From contig NZ_FNSN01000003.1 of the NCBI RefSeq assembly GCF_900105345.1, forward strand, positions 310,001-374,000: DNA of 64,000 nt, in the 5' to 3' direction. The stretch is from Arthrobacter woluwensis. Its GTDB lineage: Bacteria; Actinomycetota; Actinomycetes; Actinomycetales; Micrococcaceae. A program made the translations under genes and the position numbers. The stretch's first letter is position 1. The number at the start of each line of letters is the position of its first letter. This document shows positions 26,470-35,366 of this stretch, one piece after another. The notes below the pieces were generated by a model. The model made no database searches and was not told the DNA's origin. It saw nothing but the letters and a program-made list of their open reading frames with translations.

Positions 26470-27399
26470 TCAGTGCCCGGCGAGTTCCTCCCGGCCCGGC
26501 GGGTTGGCGCCCGCGCGGGACACCGTGATGGCCGCGGCACGGGCCGCGTAGGCCAGGAACGAGCGCAGTTCCTCGACGCTCACGCGGCGCAGACGCTCAC
26601 GGTTCAGCACGCCGTCGTACCCGGCGTCCACCACGCCGGACAGCAGGGCCGCCATGAAGGAGTCACCGGCGCCCACCGTGTCGGCGACGGTGACCCGCGG
26701 CGCCGGGACCTCGGTCTCGCCGGAAGCCGCGACGCCCCACGGGCCGTCGGCGCCGCGCGTCACCACGACGAAAGCCGGGCCGTTCTCGCCACCCAGGGCC
26801 AGCCAGCGGCGGGCCGACTCCTTGACGTCCACGCCGGGGTAGAGCCACTCGAGGTCCTCATCCGACGCCTTGACGACGTCAGCGAGCCGCACGAACCGTT
26901 CCACCTCCTCGCGGACGGCGTCCACGTCGGTGGTCAGGCTCGGTCGGCAGTTGGGATCGAAGCTGATGGTCACGTTCGGATGGGCGAACTCGACGGCGGC
27001 CAGCACGTCCTCGGCGCCGGGCGCGAGGACGGTGGCGATGGAGCCCGTGTGAAGGAGGGTGCTGCCCTGCAGGATCACCGGAAGCCGGTCCGCGAGACCG
27101 GGGAGCTCCCAGACGAGGTCGAACTCGTAGGTGGCCGCGCCGTCGTCGTCGAGGGTGGCCTTGGCGACGCTGGACGGCAGCGCGTCGGGCGGCAGCGGCA
27201 CCATGACGGAGGAGTCCCGCAGGTGCACGGCGATGGCGTCGCCGAACTCGTCCTGGCCGTAGCGTCCGATGAACTGGACCGGGTGATCCAGGCGCGCGAG
27301 GCCGACGGCCACATTGAGGGGGCTGCCGCCCACATGCGCCGAGGTTCCGGACTTGCTGTGGACCACGTCCACGAGGGCTTCGCCAATGACTGTGAGCAT
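26470..27399 (-). CDS. PfkB-family carbohydrate kinase, probable fructokinase
   Basis: About 309 residues of the ribokinase/PfkB fold. The N-terminal signature HVGGSPLNVAVGLARLD and the C-terminal DTVGAGDSFMAALLSG with the catalytic Asp and anion hole are both present. It phosphorylates a sugar at a terminal hydroxyl using ATP; fructose is the usual substrate of proteins with this style, but is not proven. The start is placed at ATG 27399, with GATGAGG upstream, rather than the frame's first codon. The gene directly abuts the right edge of the decayed element. Confidence 0.88.
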   Translation of the reverse strand: MLTVIGEALVDVVHSKSGTSAHVGGSPLNVAVGLARLDHPVQFIGRYGQDEFGDAIAVHLRDSSVMVPLPPDALPSSVAKATLDDDGAATYEFDLVWELPGLADRLPVILQGSTLLHTGSIATVLAPGAEDVLAAVEFAHPNVTISFDPNCRPSLTTDVDAVREEVERFVRLADVVKASDEDLEWLYPGVDVKESARRWLALGGENGPAFVVVTRGADGPWGVAASGETEVPAPRVTVADTVGAGDSFMAALLSGVVDAGYDGVLNRERLRRVSVEELRSFLAYAARAAAITVSRAGANPPGREELAGH

Positions 27400-27500
27400 G
27401 GGCCTCATCGTAACTAACACGTGCTATGCGCTGGAAGTGCCGGGCCGTTCCGGGCCGCTGCGTGACGTGGGCCGGGCACCGCGCCTAGTACGCTGGCGGC

Positions 27501-28613
27501 ATGGCAAGCAATTGGGATCGTCTGGACGATGACCAGCGCGCGCTGGTCGCCGAGCACGTGGAGCTGTACCGGAAGGTGCGCCCCGCCCTGAAGCTCGTCA
27601 CGCAGAACGTCCTGCTGACCCTGCGCGGCATCCTGAAGGCCTCCGAGGTCACCCCGCTCTTCGTCACGGGCCGCACGAAGACGGTCGAATCGTTCCAGGA
27701 GAAGATCTCCCGCCTGGAGGCGCCTCTGGAACCGGGCGGCCGGCCGGTCCTCAAGTTCCCGGATCCCTTCCGCACCCTCAATGACATGGTCGGCATCCGC
27801 GTGATCACCAAGCTGCCCGCGGACAACGCGACGGTCGCCAACGTCATCAAGAAGCAGCGTCAGCTCTTCGACTGCCGCGGCGACCGTGAGAAGGACATCG
27901 GCTCGATCGAGTCCGGCACCTACGGCTACTCCAGCCGGCACCTCATCCTGCGCACCATCCAGAACGAGGTGGTCCGGGAGTACCAGAAGATCTTCAACCC
28001 CGACATCCCGCCGAACGGCAGCTACTTCTTCGAGTGCCAGATCCGCACCGTGTTCGCACACGCCTGGAGCGAGATCGAACACGACATCCGCTTCAAGACC
28101 GACGACCCTCGCGCCTGGACCCCCCAGTTCGACCGCCAGTTCACCGCGACGGCGGCCATGCTGGAGACCGTCGAGAGCGCCTTCGCGGATCTGCAGGAGA
28201 GCTACGAGGAGGTCCGCGGCTACTGGGACGAGGAGGGCACCGGGTCCATCCCGCTCACCCCGGACCAGGTCCGACGCGTCTGGCAGACTCTCCTCCCCCA
28301 TGTGGACCGCAAGGTCGACGACGACTGGGGATGGGCCGCCGAACTCCTGGCCGCCCACGGGCTGACACGCACCATCGAAATGGCGGAGCTCCTGAGCGCC
28401 GAACGGATCCGCCAGGTCCGCGATGCCCTCGACCACCGCTATTCCCCCGGCCCCGACCGCCTTCTGGACGACCTTCTGCTCTGGAAGTACGGCCAGGAAC
28501 ACGTCGAGCTCACGGGCGAGGCCCCGGACGTCACACCGCATCCGCGCCGCGATTCGCTGGGCCGACGGCTCAAGCAGATCGAACGCTACCGGACCGTGCA
28601 CCCCGAGGTCTGA
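27501..28613 (+). CDS. RelA/SpoT-domain (p)ppGpp synthetase, synthetase-only
   Basis: A 370-residue protein with a single RelA_SpoT nucleotidyltransferase domain: DMVGIRVIT (95-103), the GTYGYSSRHLIL loop (139-150) and FECQIRTVFAHAWSEIEHD (177-195). It makes (p)ppGpp or related alarmones from GTP/GDP and ATP. It lacks the N-terminal HD hydrolase and the C-terminal TGS/ACT domains of full-length Rel, so it belongs with small alarmone synthetases, though a 170-residue helical C-terminal extension makes it longer than the usual 210-260. It is divergent from the sugar kinase and stands alone. Confidence 0.87.
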   Translation: MASNWDRLDDDQRALVAEHVELYRKVRPALKLVTQNVLLTLRGILKASEVTPLFVTGRTKTVESFQEKISRLEAPLEPGGRPVLKFPDPFRTLNDMVGIRVITKLPADNATVANVIKKQRQLFDCRGDREKDIGSIESGTYGYSSRHLILRTIQNEVVREYQKIFNPDIPPNGSYFFECQIRTVFAHAWSEIEHDIRFKTDDPRAWTPQFDRQFTATAAMLETVESAFADLQESYEEVRGYWDEEGTGSIPLTPDQVRRVWQTLLPHVDRKVDDDWGWAAELLAAHGLTRTIEMAELLSAERIRQVRDALDHRYSPGPDRLLDDLLLWKYGQEHVELTGEAPDVTPHPRRDSLGRRLKQIERYRTVHPEV

Positions 28614-28761
28614 GCCGCCCGCTTCCCGCTCCCCACGTCCTCACGGATCGTTCGCGCCCCGCACGGTGCTGTGCACGGACCGTCAAAGCCTCCGCCTCGT
28701 CCCCGGAACAGAATGGGAGCACGCCGCGTGGCGGCATGGAAGCGACGCAAGGAGGCCGATG

Positions 28762-28821
28762 ATGTCCCAGTCCCCACCCACCCGTGCCCACCGGGCCCCG
28801 GCCCCTCGCGGGAGGGGCTGA
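28762..28821 (+). CDS. Possible 19-codon leader ORF before the GMC oxidoreductase
   Basis: ATG 28762 (or 28759) has a near-perfect AAGGAGG at 28749-28755. The 19-residue frame is rich in Pro, Arg and Ser, and its TGA (28819-28821) ends one base before the ATG of the oxidoreductase, so translation could be coupled. The ribosome site of the oxidoreductase lies inside this frame. It may be a leader peptide or a chance site; composition gives no clear answer. Confidence 0.4.
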   Translation: MSQSPPTRAHRAPAPRGRG

Positions 28822-28822
28822 G

Positions 28823-30316
28823 ATGAGCAGCGCGATCGTCGTGGGCGGCGGCTCGGCAGGCGCCGTCGTCGCCCGCAGATTGCACGACGCCGGCGTCGTC
28901 ACCACCCTGTTGGAGGCCGGCGGGGAGGACCTCAACCCGGCGATCCACGACCCCTCCCGCGCCGGGGAGCTCTGGCACGGCCCGGAGGACTGGGCCCGGC
29001 ACACGGTGCCGCAGGAGCATGCGGCCGGTCGCCGGCTGCACCTCCCGCGGGGCAAGGTGCTCGGCGGTTCGCACGCCCTGAACGCCATGATCTGGGTGCG
29101 CTGCGCACCGAGCGACTACGACGGCTGGGAGGCCGCGGGCTGCACCGGCTGGGGCTGGGACACGGTCCGCCCGGTCTACGAGGCGATCGAGAACGACCTC
29201 CTCCCCGTCACCGACGACTACCCGCTCACGCCCATCCAGGAGAGCATCCTCACCGCCTACGGCCAGGAGGGCGTGCCGCGGAACCCCGATTACAACGCGG
29301 GCGCCCTGGACGGCGCCTCGCAGGAGCAGATCACCGCGCGGGACGGCCGCCGGGTCAACACCTGGATGGCGTACCTCAAGCCGGTGCGCGACGCCGTCGA
29401 CATCCGCACAGGAGCCCACGTCCACTCGGTCGTCCTCGAGGACGGGCGTGCGGTGGGCGTGAGATACCGGGACGCCGACGGCGAGCACGAGCTGCGCGCC
29501 GACACGGTCGTCCTCGCGGCCGGGGCCCTCGAGTCCCCGGCGATCCTGCTCCGGTCCGGCATCGGCCCGGCGGAGGAGCTCGGGGAGCTGGGCATCGACG
29601 TCGCGGTGGATTCACCGCAGGTCGGCCGCAACCTCCACGACCACCTGCTCTCGCCGGTCATCTTCACGACGACGGCCCGGGGCGTCGAACCGCCGCAGCC
29701 GGGCGTCTCGGTCACCCAGACCCATGCCTTCTGGCGGAGCCTGCCGGACCTGCCCGAGCCGGACACGCAGCCGATCCACTTCTCCGTGCCGATGTTCTCG
29801 GACGAACTCCCCGCGACGGCCGAACACGGGTTCTCGCTCATGGCAGGCATCGTCCGCCCCCGCAGCCGGGGCGCCCTGCGGATCACGGGGCCGGACCTCG
29901 ACGACCCGCTGGAAATCGACCTCGGCGCCTTGCAGGACCCGGAGGACGTGCGGTCCCTGGCCGCCTCGGTCCGGCAGATGCGCAGGGTCGGGCGTCAGGC
30001 GGCCCTCGCCGGGGAGTGGGGCGCCGTCGAGCTGTATCCGGGCCCCGAGGTGGCCGATGAGGAGGTGGAGGACTATGTGCGCCGCACCGCCATCACGTAC
30101 CACCACCAGGTGGGGACGTGCCGGATGGGATCGGACGCCGAGGCCGTGGTGGACGCCCGGCTCCGGGTGCGCGGCGTGGGCGGGCTGCGGGTCATCGACG
30201 CCTCGGTCATGCCGACCATCACCACCGGGAACACCAATGCGCCGGCCGTCATGATCGGCGAGCGCGGCGCGGCCCTGCTGCTGGAGGACCTCCGGGCGGC
30301 GCAGCTGCAAGGCTGA
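28823..30316 (+). CDS. GMC-family FAD-dependent oxidoreductase
   Basis: A 497-residue flavoprotein of the glucose-methanol-choline family. It has the Rossmann ADP-binding motif at the N-terminus (VVGGGSAGAVVARRL, ending in LLEAGGED), the LPRGKVLGGSHALNAMIWVR signature, GALESPAILLRSGIGPAEEL, and the catalytic C-terminus YHHQVGTCRMG with the active-site His and GNTNAPAVMIGERGA. It oxidises an alcohol to aldehyde or ketone; choline-like or polyol substrates are typical. ATG 28823 follows GGGAGGGG. It converges with the amidohydrolase gene across a strong terminator. Confidence 0.9.
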   Translation: MSSAIVVGGGSAGAVVARRLHDAGVVTTLLEAGGEDLNPAIHDPSRAGELWHGPEDWARHTVPQEHAAGRRLHLPRGKVLGGSHALNAMIWVRCAPSDYDGWEAAGCTGWGWDTVRPVYEAIENDLLPVTDDYPLTPIQESILTAYGQEGVPRNPDYNAGALDGASQEQITARDGRRVNTWMAYLKPVRDAVDIRTGAHVHSVVLEDGRAVGVRYRDADGEHELRADTVVLAAGALESPAILLRSGIGPAEELGELGIDVAVDSPQVGRNLHDHLLSPVIFTTTARGVEPPQPGVSVTQTHAFWRSLPDLPEPDTQPIHFSVPMFSDELPATAEHGFSLMAGIVRPRSRGALRITGPDLDDPLEIDLGALQDPEDVRSLAASVRQMRRVGRQAALAGEWGAVELYPGPEVADEEVEDYVRRTAITYHHQVGTCRMGSDAEAVVDARLRVRGVGGLRVIDASVMPTITTGNTNAPAVMIGERGAALLLEDLRAAQLQG

Positions 30317-30331
30317 GGCCACCGCACGACA

Positions 30332-30366
30332 GGAAGGGCCGGGGATCCGAGATCCCCGGCCCTTCC
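30332..30366. terminator. Strong bidirectional terminator between GMC oxidoreductase and amidohydrolase
   Basis: Perfect 16-base arms (30332-30347, 30351-30366) with a three-base loop lie between two convergent stop codons. Confidence 0.8.
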
Positions 30367-30398
30367 CTCGTCCGGCCCGGCCGGCGCGCCGCGGCTAC

Positions 30399-32027
30399 TC
30401 AGTACACGCGGCGCCCGGCGAACCAGGTCTCCTGGACCTGGGTGTCGATGATCCGTTCCGGGTCACCCACCACGAAATCCGCGTCGAGGATGACGAAGTC
30501 CGCGGACTTCCCCACTTCGAGCGACCCCGTCTCGTCCCCGAGGCCCATGGCGCGGGCCGCGTTGACCGTGAACACCTCCAGGGCTTCCTCCGGTCCGATC
30601 GCCTGCTCCGGCCACAGCACCCCGGGGGCGCGTCCGAGCGGATCGGCGCGGGTCACAAGGCCCTGAATGCCCTCCAGCGGGTTCGGGGACTCGCTGACCG
30701 GCCAGTCCGAGCCGCCCGCCACGAGCGCACCCGTGTCCAGCAGCGTCCGATTGGGCTGGGAGTGCTCGGCGCGTTCCCCGAGCACCTCCGACAGCGCCAT
30801 CGGGATGACCCCCGGGAACCACAGGAACGGCGAGATGTCCGCCGAGACGCCCAGGGCCGCGAGGCGCGGCATGTCGGAAGCGGCGAGGAACTGCCCGTGC
30901 GCGATCTGCAGGGGCAGTTCGACGTCTTCCGCGCGGAGCCGCTCGGCGGCGTCCAGCACGAGCCGGGCGGAGCCGTCCCCCGTGCAGTGGATCTTCGCGC
31001 CGAGGCCCCGGCCCGCGACGTCGCGCAGCCAGCCGTGCAGCTCCTCCGCGGTCATGGTGGTGGAACCGTGGAAGTGCGCGCCATGGGCGGCATCCGGCAC
31101 GTAGGGCTCCAGGAACGCGGCCGTACGGGCCGGAGGGACGCCGTCGAGGAAGATCTTCACGAAGTCCGGGCGGTGGTGCCCGGTGCGGAACTCCTCGCCG
31201 CGCTCGATGAGCTCCACCCCGACGGGGTCGAAACCGAAGATCGGGTCGTTGATCAGGAGCGAACTCACCGCCCACGCGTTGAGCTCCCCCGCACGGTCCA
31301 GGTCCGCGAGGGCCTCGAGGATCTGCAGGGAGGCGCCGGCGTCCTGGAACGCGGTGACGCCGTAGGAGTTCAGCAGCTCGACACCGCGGCGGGAGGCCGC
31401 CCGGTGCTGTTCCGCGCTCAGTCCCCCGGCGCCGTCGTACGCCTCCTGCACCGGGATCCCGGCCGCTTCCAGCAGCACGCCGCTGGGGGTGCCGTCCACC
31501 GGGTCGAGCAGTGTCTCGCCCTCTGCGGGGATCGTCTCCGGAGTGATCCCGGCGAGTTCGAGCGCGCGGCTGCTGGCCCAGCGGTTGTGCCGGGAGTCCT
31601 CGGCGAGCATCACGGGACGGCCGCCGGCGGCCTCGTCGAGGCGGCGCCGGGTGGCGGTGGTCGCGAGCGAGGTGAGCAGCGTCGAGGCGATCACGCCGCC
31701 GACGATCCATGCGTCCTCCGGCAGTCCGTCCGCCTTCTCGCGGACGCGGTCGAGGATCTCCTCGAGGCCCAGCGAAGGCTCCAGGACCAGCTCGAACAGC
31801 TCCGCCCGCCCCGCGAGCGCGTGATGGTTGTGCACATCGACGAAGCCGGGGTAGAGCACCGAGCTCCCCAGCTCCCGCACCTCCGCGTCGGGTCCGGCGG
31901 CGGCCAGCACCTCCTCGGGCGTGCCGACGGCGGCGATCCGCCCGTCTCGGACGGCGAGCGCCCCGGCGAGCGGCCGGGAGCGGTCCGCGGTCCTGATGGT
32001 CCCGAGCAGGACGAGATCTGCGGTCAT
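30399..32027 (-). CDS. YtcJ-like metal-dependent amidohydrolase
   Basis: A 542-residue amidohydrolase-superfamily enzyme. The first metal motif GFVDVHNHHAL is near residue 60, the large insert and GTPSGVLLEAAG region is typical of the YtcJ group, and metal and catalytic residues follow in KIFLDGVPPARTAAF, HFHGSTTMT, KIHCTGDGSARLVLDA, QIAHGQFL and GSDWPVSE. The C-terminal sandwich part ends VGKSADFVILDAD. These enzymes hydrolyse amides or related bonds; substrates are mostly unknown. It is the last gene of the moaF-liv run, so it probably processes the imported compound. Confidence 0.9.
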   Translation of the reverse strand: MTADLVLLGTIRTADRSRPLAGALAVRDGRIAAVGTPEEVLAAAGPDAEVRELGSSVLYPGFVDVHNHHALAGRAELFELVLEPSLGLEEILDRVREKADGLPEDAWIVGGVIASTLLTSLATTATRRRLDEAAGGRPVMLAEDSRHNRWASSRALELAGITPETIPAEGETLLDPVDGTPSGVLLEAAGIPVQEAYDGAGGLSAEQHRAASRRGVELLNSYGVTAFQDAGASLQILEALADLDRAGELNAWAVSSLLINDPIFGFDPVGVELIERGEEFRTGHHRPDFVKIFLDGVPPARTAAFLEPYVPDAAHGAHFHGSTTMTAEELHGWLRDVAGRGLGAKIHCTGDGSARLVLDAAERLRAEDVELPLQIAHGQFLAASDMPRLAALGVSADISPFLWFPGVIPMALSEVLGERAEHSQPNRTLLDTGALVAGGSDWPVSESPNPLEGIQGLVTRADPLGRAPGVLWPEQAIGPEEALEVFTVNAARAMGLGDETGSLEVGKSADFVILDADFVVGDPERIIDTQVQETWFAGRRVY

Positions 32028-32057
32028 GAGAAGCCTCCTGAGAGGGCATCGAAGGGG

Positions 32058-32747
32058 TCAGCCGAGGTACGCACGGTGCAGCACCTCCGGGTCGTCCTGG
32101 AGTCGGGCGGCGGGCCCGCTGTAGCTGACGGCCCCGCCCGCGACGACGACGGCCTGTTCCGCGAGCCCCAGGGCCAGCTCGGTGAACTGCTCCACGAGCA
32201 CCACCCCGACCCCGGTAGCGGCGATCTTCGCCACGATCGGGAAGAGCCGGGTGAACACCACGGGTGCGAGGCCGAGGGACATCTCGTCGATGAGCAGGAA
32301 GGACGGCTTCGCGGCGAAGGCCCGCGCGAGCACCACCATCTGCTGCTCGCCACCGGAGAGGAGACCGCTCGGGGAGTCGATCCGCTTCTCCAGCTCCGGG
32401 AAGTTCTCGAGCGCCTCCGCCAGGGCCTGCGGGGTGCGGGCCGTCAGCGAGAGGTTCTCCCGCACGGTGAGCGAGGGGAACACCGCCCGGCCCTGCTCGA
32501 CGTGCACGATCCCCTGGCGCGCCCGTTGCACCCGGGAGAGCTTGTCGATCCGCCGGCCTCCGAGGCTGATCGATCCGGCGGAGTTCGCGACGACCCCGGA
32601 GATCGATTCGATCAGGCTCGTCTTGCCGGCGCCGTTCGGGCCCACCAGGGCGAGCACCTCGCCGGCTTTCACGGTGAAGCTGACCCCGGAGATCACGGGG
32701 CCGGCGCCGCGGCTGACCGCGACGCCGTCGAGGGTGAGAGTGGTCAT
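32058..32747 (-). CDS. livF: Branched-chain amino acid-type ABC transporter ATPase (LivF)
   Basis: A 229-residue ABC ATPase: Walker A GPNGAGKTS, signature LLSGGEQQM, Walker B FLLIDEMSLGLAP and the H-loop region VVLVEQF. The short C-terminus and GLAP motif are typical of LivF. It works with the second ATPase fused to the permease. Its start overlaps the upstream stop by four bases. Note that the class does not fix the substrate, since Liv-type transporters also import amides, urea and aromatic compounds. Confidence 0.92.
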   Translation of the reverse strand: MTTLTLDGVAVSRGAGPVISGVSFTVKAGEVLALVGPNGAGKTSLIESISGVVANSAGSISLGGRRIDKLSRVQRARQGIVHVEQGRAVFPSLTVRENLSLTARTPQALAEALENFPELEKRIDSPSGLLSGGEQQMVVLARAFAAKPSFLLIDEMSLGLAPVVFTRLFPIVAKIAATGVGVVLVEQFTELALGLAEQAVVVAGGAVSYSGPAARLQDDPEVLHRAYLG

Positions 32748-34510
32748 GCGATCATCTCCGTCGTGCCGAGATAAGCGGCGAGCACGGCGGGATCCGCCAT
32801 GACCTCGGCCTGCCGGCCGGAGGCGATGACCTTGCCGAAGTCCAGCACCGTGAGCCAGGGGCAGACGGAACGGACCAGGTCCAGGTCGTGCTCGATGATG
32901 ATGAGGGCCACGCCGAACCGTTCCGGGATGGCCTTGAGGCGTTCCGCGAGGGCCAGGTGCTCCTCGTGGGAGAGGCCTGCGGCGGGTTCGTCCAGGATCA
33001 GGACCCGCGGCCGGGCGAGCACCGCGGCCGCGACTTCGACGATCCGGCGCGTGCCGACGTCGACGCCGGAGAGCCGCTCGGTGGCCGGCGGGCAGCCGAA
33101 GAACGCAAGCGTCCCGTCGATCTCCTCCCGGCTGAGCCGCGCCCGGGCCACGAACCGCAGATACGCCTCGACGGTGAGCTCGGGCGGCACCCGGTCCTGC
33201 TGGTAGCTGCGCCGCAGCCCGCGCCGCGCCCGTTCGGTGGGCGTCAGGCCCGCCAGATCGGCGCCGTCCAGAAGCACCGTGCCGCCATGCCGGGGCAGGA
33301 ACCCGCTGAGGGCGTCCACGAAGGTCGACTTGCCCGCACCGTTCGGCCCGATCAGCCCCATGATGCCCTTCTCCGGCAAGCTGAAGGACACCCCGTCCAG
33401 CGCCTTGAGCTCCCCGAACCGCACGCTCAGGCCCTCCACCACGAGGACGGGTTCGCGGGAGTCCTCCCCGGCGTCGTCGGGGAGCGCGGGGGACGCCTCC
33501 TCTTCACGAGCTGCGGCCGGCTGCGGCACGGCATGCTCCGGAGCCGACCGACGACGGCGCCGCAGGGCGCCGCGGATGGCGTCACCGAGGGTGGAACCGC
33601 TGGTCAGCGCCTGGATGCCGAGCAGGCCGAAGATCACGAAACCCCAGTCCTGCGGAACGCCCCACCGCTTGAGCAGCTCCGGGACCGCCACCCACATGAT
33701 CCCGCCGAAGATCGCCATGTCGATGAGGTGCGCTCCGGACATGACCGCCAGGATGTACAGGGCCAGGGACAGCAAGGGCGTGAAGCTCGAGGCGAAGGGC
33801 AGCTGCACCTGACCGGCCAGGAGCCCGCCCGAAATCCCGCCGAGGGCCGCGCTCACCGCGAACGCCGTCAGCTTCGCCGTGCGGACGCTCTGGCCCGCGG
33901 ACGCCGTCCCTCGCTCGGAGAACGCCACCGACTTCCAGCTCGAACCGATCCGGCTGCGCTGCAGGAAGAAGACCCCGAGGGCGCAGAGGGTCAGCACGAT
34001 CACGCTGAAGAAGAAGTACTTCCGGTCGGTGGCGAAGAGTTCGGGCCGCGCGACGGCCACGCCGTCCGCGGATCCCGGGAACTGCAGCTGCACCAGGGTG
34101 ACGTCCGCTGCGGCGGCGAAGCCCAGGGTCACGACCGCGAGGTTCACCCCGCGCAGACGCAGCGCCGGGAGCCCGACCAGGACGCCGGCGACACCCGCGG
34201 CGAGCCCACCGGCCAGGAGCCAGACGGTGAAGCCGCCGGGAGCGTTGATCAGGTTCAGGCCCGCGACCACCCATGCCCCGATCGCGGCGAAGGTCATCTG
34301 GCACAGCGCGATCATGCCGGCCGAGCCGGTGACCACGCCCAGGCCGAGGATCGCGATCGCCGCGGTGATCGCGGAGACCCCCAGGAACACGAAGTACCCG
34401 GACAGGGAGGTGCTGAGCACCGAGCCGAGGCCGATCGCCACCGCGGCGACCAGCACGGGCCAGCCCAGGCGGAACCAGGGCCGGGAGGAGAACGTTTCAG
34501 CGCGCCGCAT
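32744..34510 (-). CDS. Fused LivM permease-LivG ATPase
   Basis: A 588-residue fusion. Residues 1-310 are a LivM-type permease with about eight to ten membrane segments and the family stretch TLGFAAAADVTLVQLQ. A charged linker (about 312-350) leads to a LivG ATPase with Walker A GPNGAGKST, the RRSYQQD Q-loop area, signature-like GVDVGTRRIVEVAAA, Walker B VLILDEPAAGLSHEE and IIEHDLDLV. The ABC signature departs from LSGG (VGTR...), which is relaxed in several LivG proteins. The fusion locks permease and ATPase in one chain. It overlaps LivH by 14 bases. Confidence 0.9.
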   Translation of the reverse strand: MRRAETFSSRPWFRLGWPVLVAAVAIGLGSVLSTSLSGYFVFLGVSAITAAIAILGLGVVTGSAGMIALCQMTFAAIGAWVVAGLNLINAPGGFTVWLLAGGLAAGVAGVLVGLPALRLRGVNLAVVTLGFAAAADVTLVQLQFPGSADGVAVARPELFATDRKYFFFSVIVLTLCALGVFFLQRSRIGSSWKSVAFSERGTASAGQSVRTAKLTAFAVSAALGGISGGLLAGQVQLPFASSFTPLLSLALYILAVMSGAHLIDMAIFGGIMWVAVPELLKRWGVPQDWGFVIFGLLGIQALTSGSTLGDAIRGALRRRRRSAPEHAVPQPAAAREEEASPALPDDAGEDSREPVLVVEGLSVRFGELKALDGVSFSLPEKGIMGLIGPNGAGKSTFVDALSGFLPRHGGTVLLDGADLAGLTPTERARRGLRRSYQQDRVPPELTVEAYLRFVARARLSREEIDGTLAFFGCPPATERLSGVDVGTRRIVEVAAAVLARPRVLILDEPAAGLSHEEHLALAERLKAIPERFGVALIIIEHDLDLVRSVCPWLTVLDFGKVIASGRQAEVMADPAVLAAYLGTTEMIA

Positions 34511-35357
34511 CCCACACCTCCTTTCGCTGCGTCCACAGCAGCAGAATCACGATGAGCAGGAACGGCAGGAAGTTGCGGATGAAGGCCACCCCGTCGATCT
34601 GGGCGACCAGGCCGGAGAGCATCCCCAGCACCAGGCCACCCACCACCGCGAGGCTGAGCCGGCGGAAACCGCCCAGGAGGGCGGCCGCGGCGGCCGGCAC
34701 GATCAGCATCGCGAGGCTGGTCGCGTCGTTCGCCTGGGAGGGCGCCACCAGGATGATCGCGAAGGAGCTCACGACGCCGGTGACGAACCAGACCGCGATC
34801 GACAGGGGCCGGGAGCGGATGCCCAGGAGTTCCGCCGTCGTCGGCCGCTCGCTGAGCGCCCGCAACCGCGTCCCCACGCTCGTGTGCGTGAGGAGCCAGT
34901 GCACCGCGCCCGCGACGGCGACCGCCATGACGACCATGACCACGGCCACCCAGCTGATCGCGACCCCGCCGACCACGAGCGCCGGCCCGGGCACGAGCGG
35001 CGCGAAGGGCTGGGGCTTGTTGCCGAAGAGGATGAACGACAGGGAGACCAGGAGCAGGAGCGGACCGACCGTCATGGCGGACCGGTTGGTCGTGCTCGCC
35101 TCCGACAGCCAGGTGGCGGCGATCCAGCCGATCGCCGCGGCCAGCGCCCCGCCGATCAGCACCCCGATCACCGACCCCAGCCACACCGGCAGTCCACCAC
35201 GGGTGACGAGCCACACCGCGCAGAATCCGCCGAACATCCCGGTGGCCGTCTGGGCGAAGTTCACCACCCGGACCAGCCGGGACATGAGCGTCAGGCAGAC
35301 CCCGAGCACCGCGTAGAGTCCTCCGGCGGCGAGGCCGGAGAGTGCGCCTTCAAGCAT
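34497..35357 (-). CDS. livH: Branched-chain amino acid-type ABC permease (LivH)
   Basis: A 286-residue permease with about eight membrane segments, starting with the family N-terminus GALSGLAAGGLYAVLGVCLTLMSRLVRVVNFAQ, where NFAQ corresponds to the usual NFAHG. It pairs with the LivM half of the fused protein. ATG 35357 lies ten bases after the binding-protein gene. The conserved GAxVGG-type loops are visible towards the C-terminus. Confidence 0.92.
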   Translation of the reverse strand: MLEGALSGLAAGGLYAVLGVCLTLMSRLVRVVNFAQTATGMFGGFCAVWLVTRGGLPVWLGSVIGVLIGGALAAAIGWIAATWLSEASTTNRSAMTVGPLLLLVSLSFILFGNKPQPFAPLVPGPALVVGGVAISWVAVVMVVMAVAVAGAVHWLLTHTSVGTRLRALSERPTTAELLGIRSRPLSIAVWFVTGVVSSFAIILVAPSQANDATSLAMLIVPAAAAALLGGFRRLSLAVVGGLVLGMLSGLVAQIDGVAFIRNFLPFLLIVILLLWTQRKEVWDAAR

Positions 35358-35366
35358 GCGGGGACC

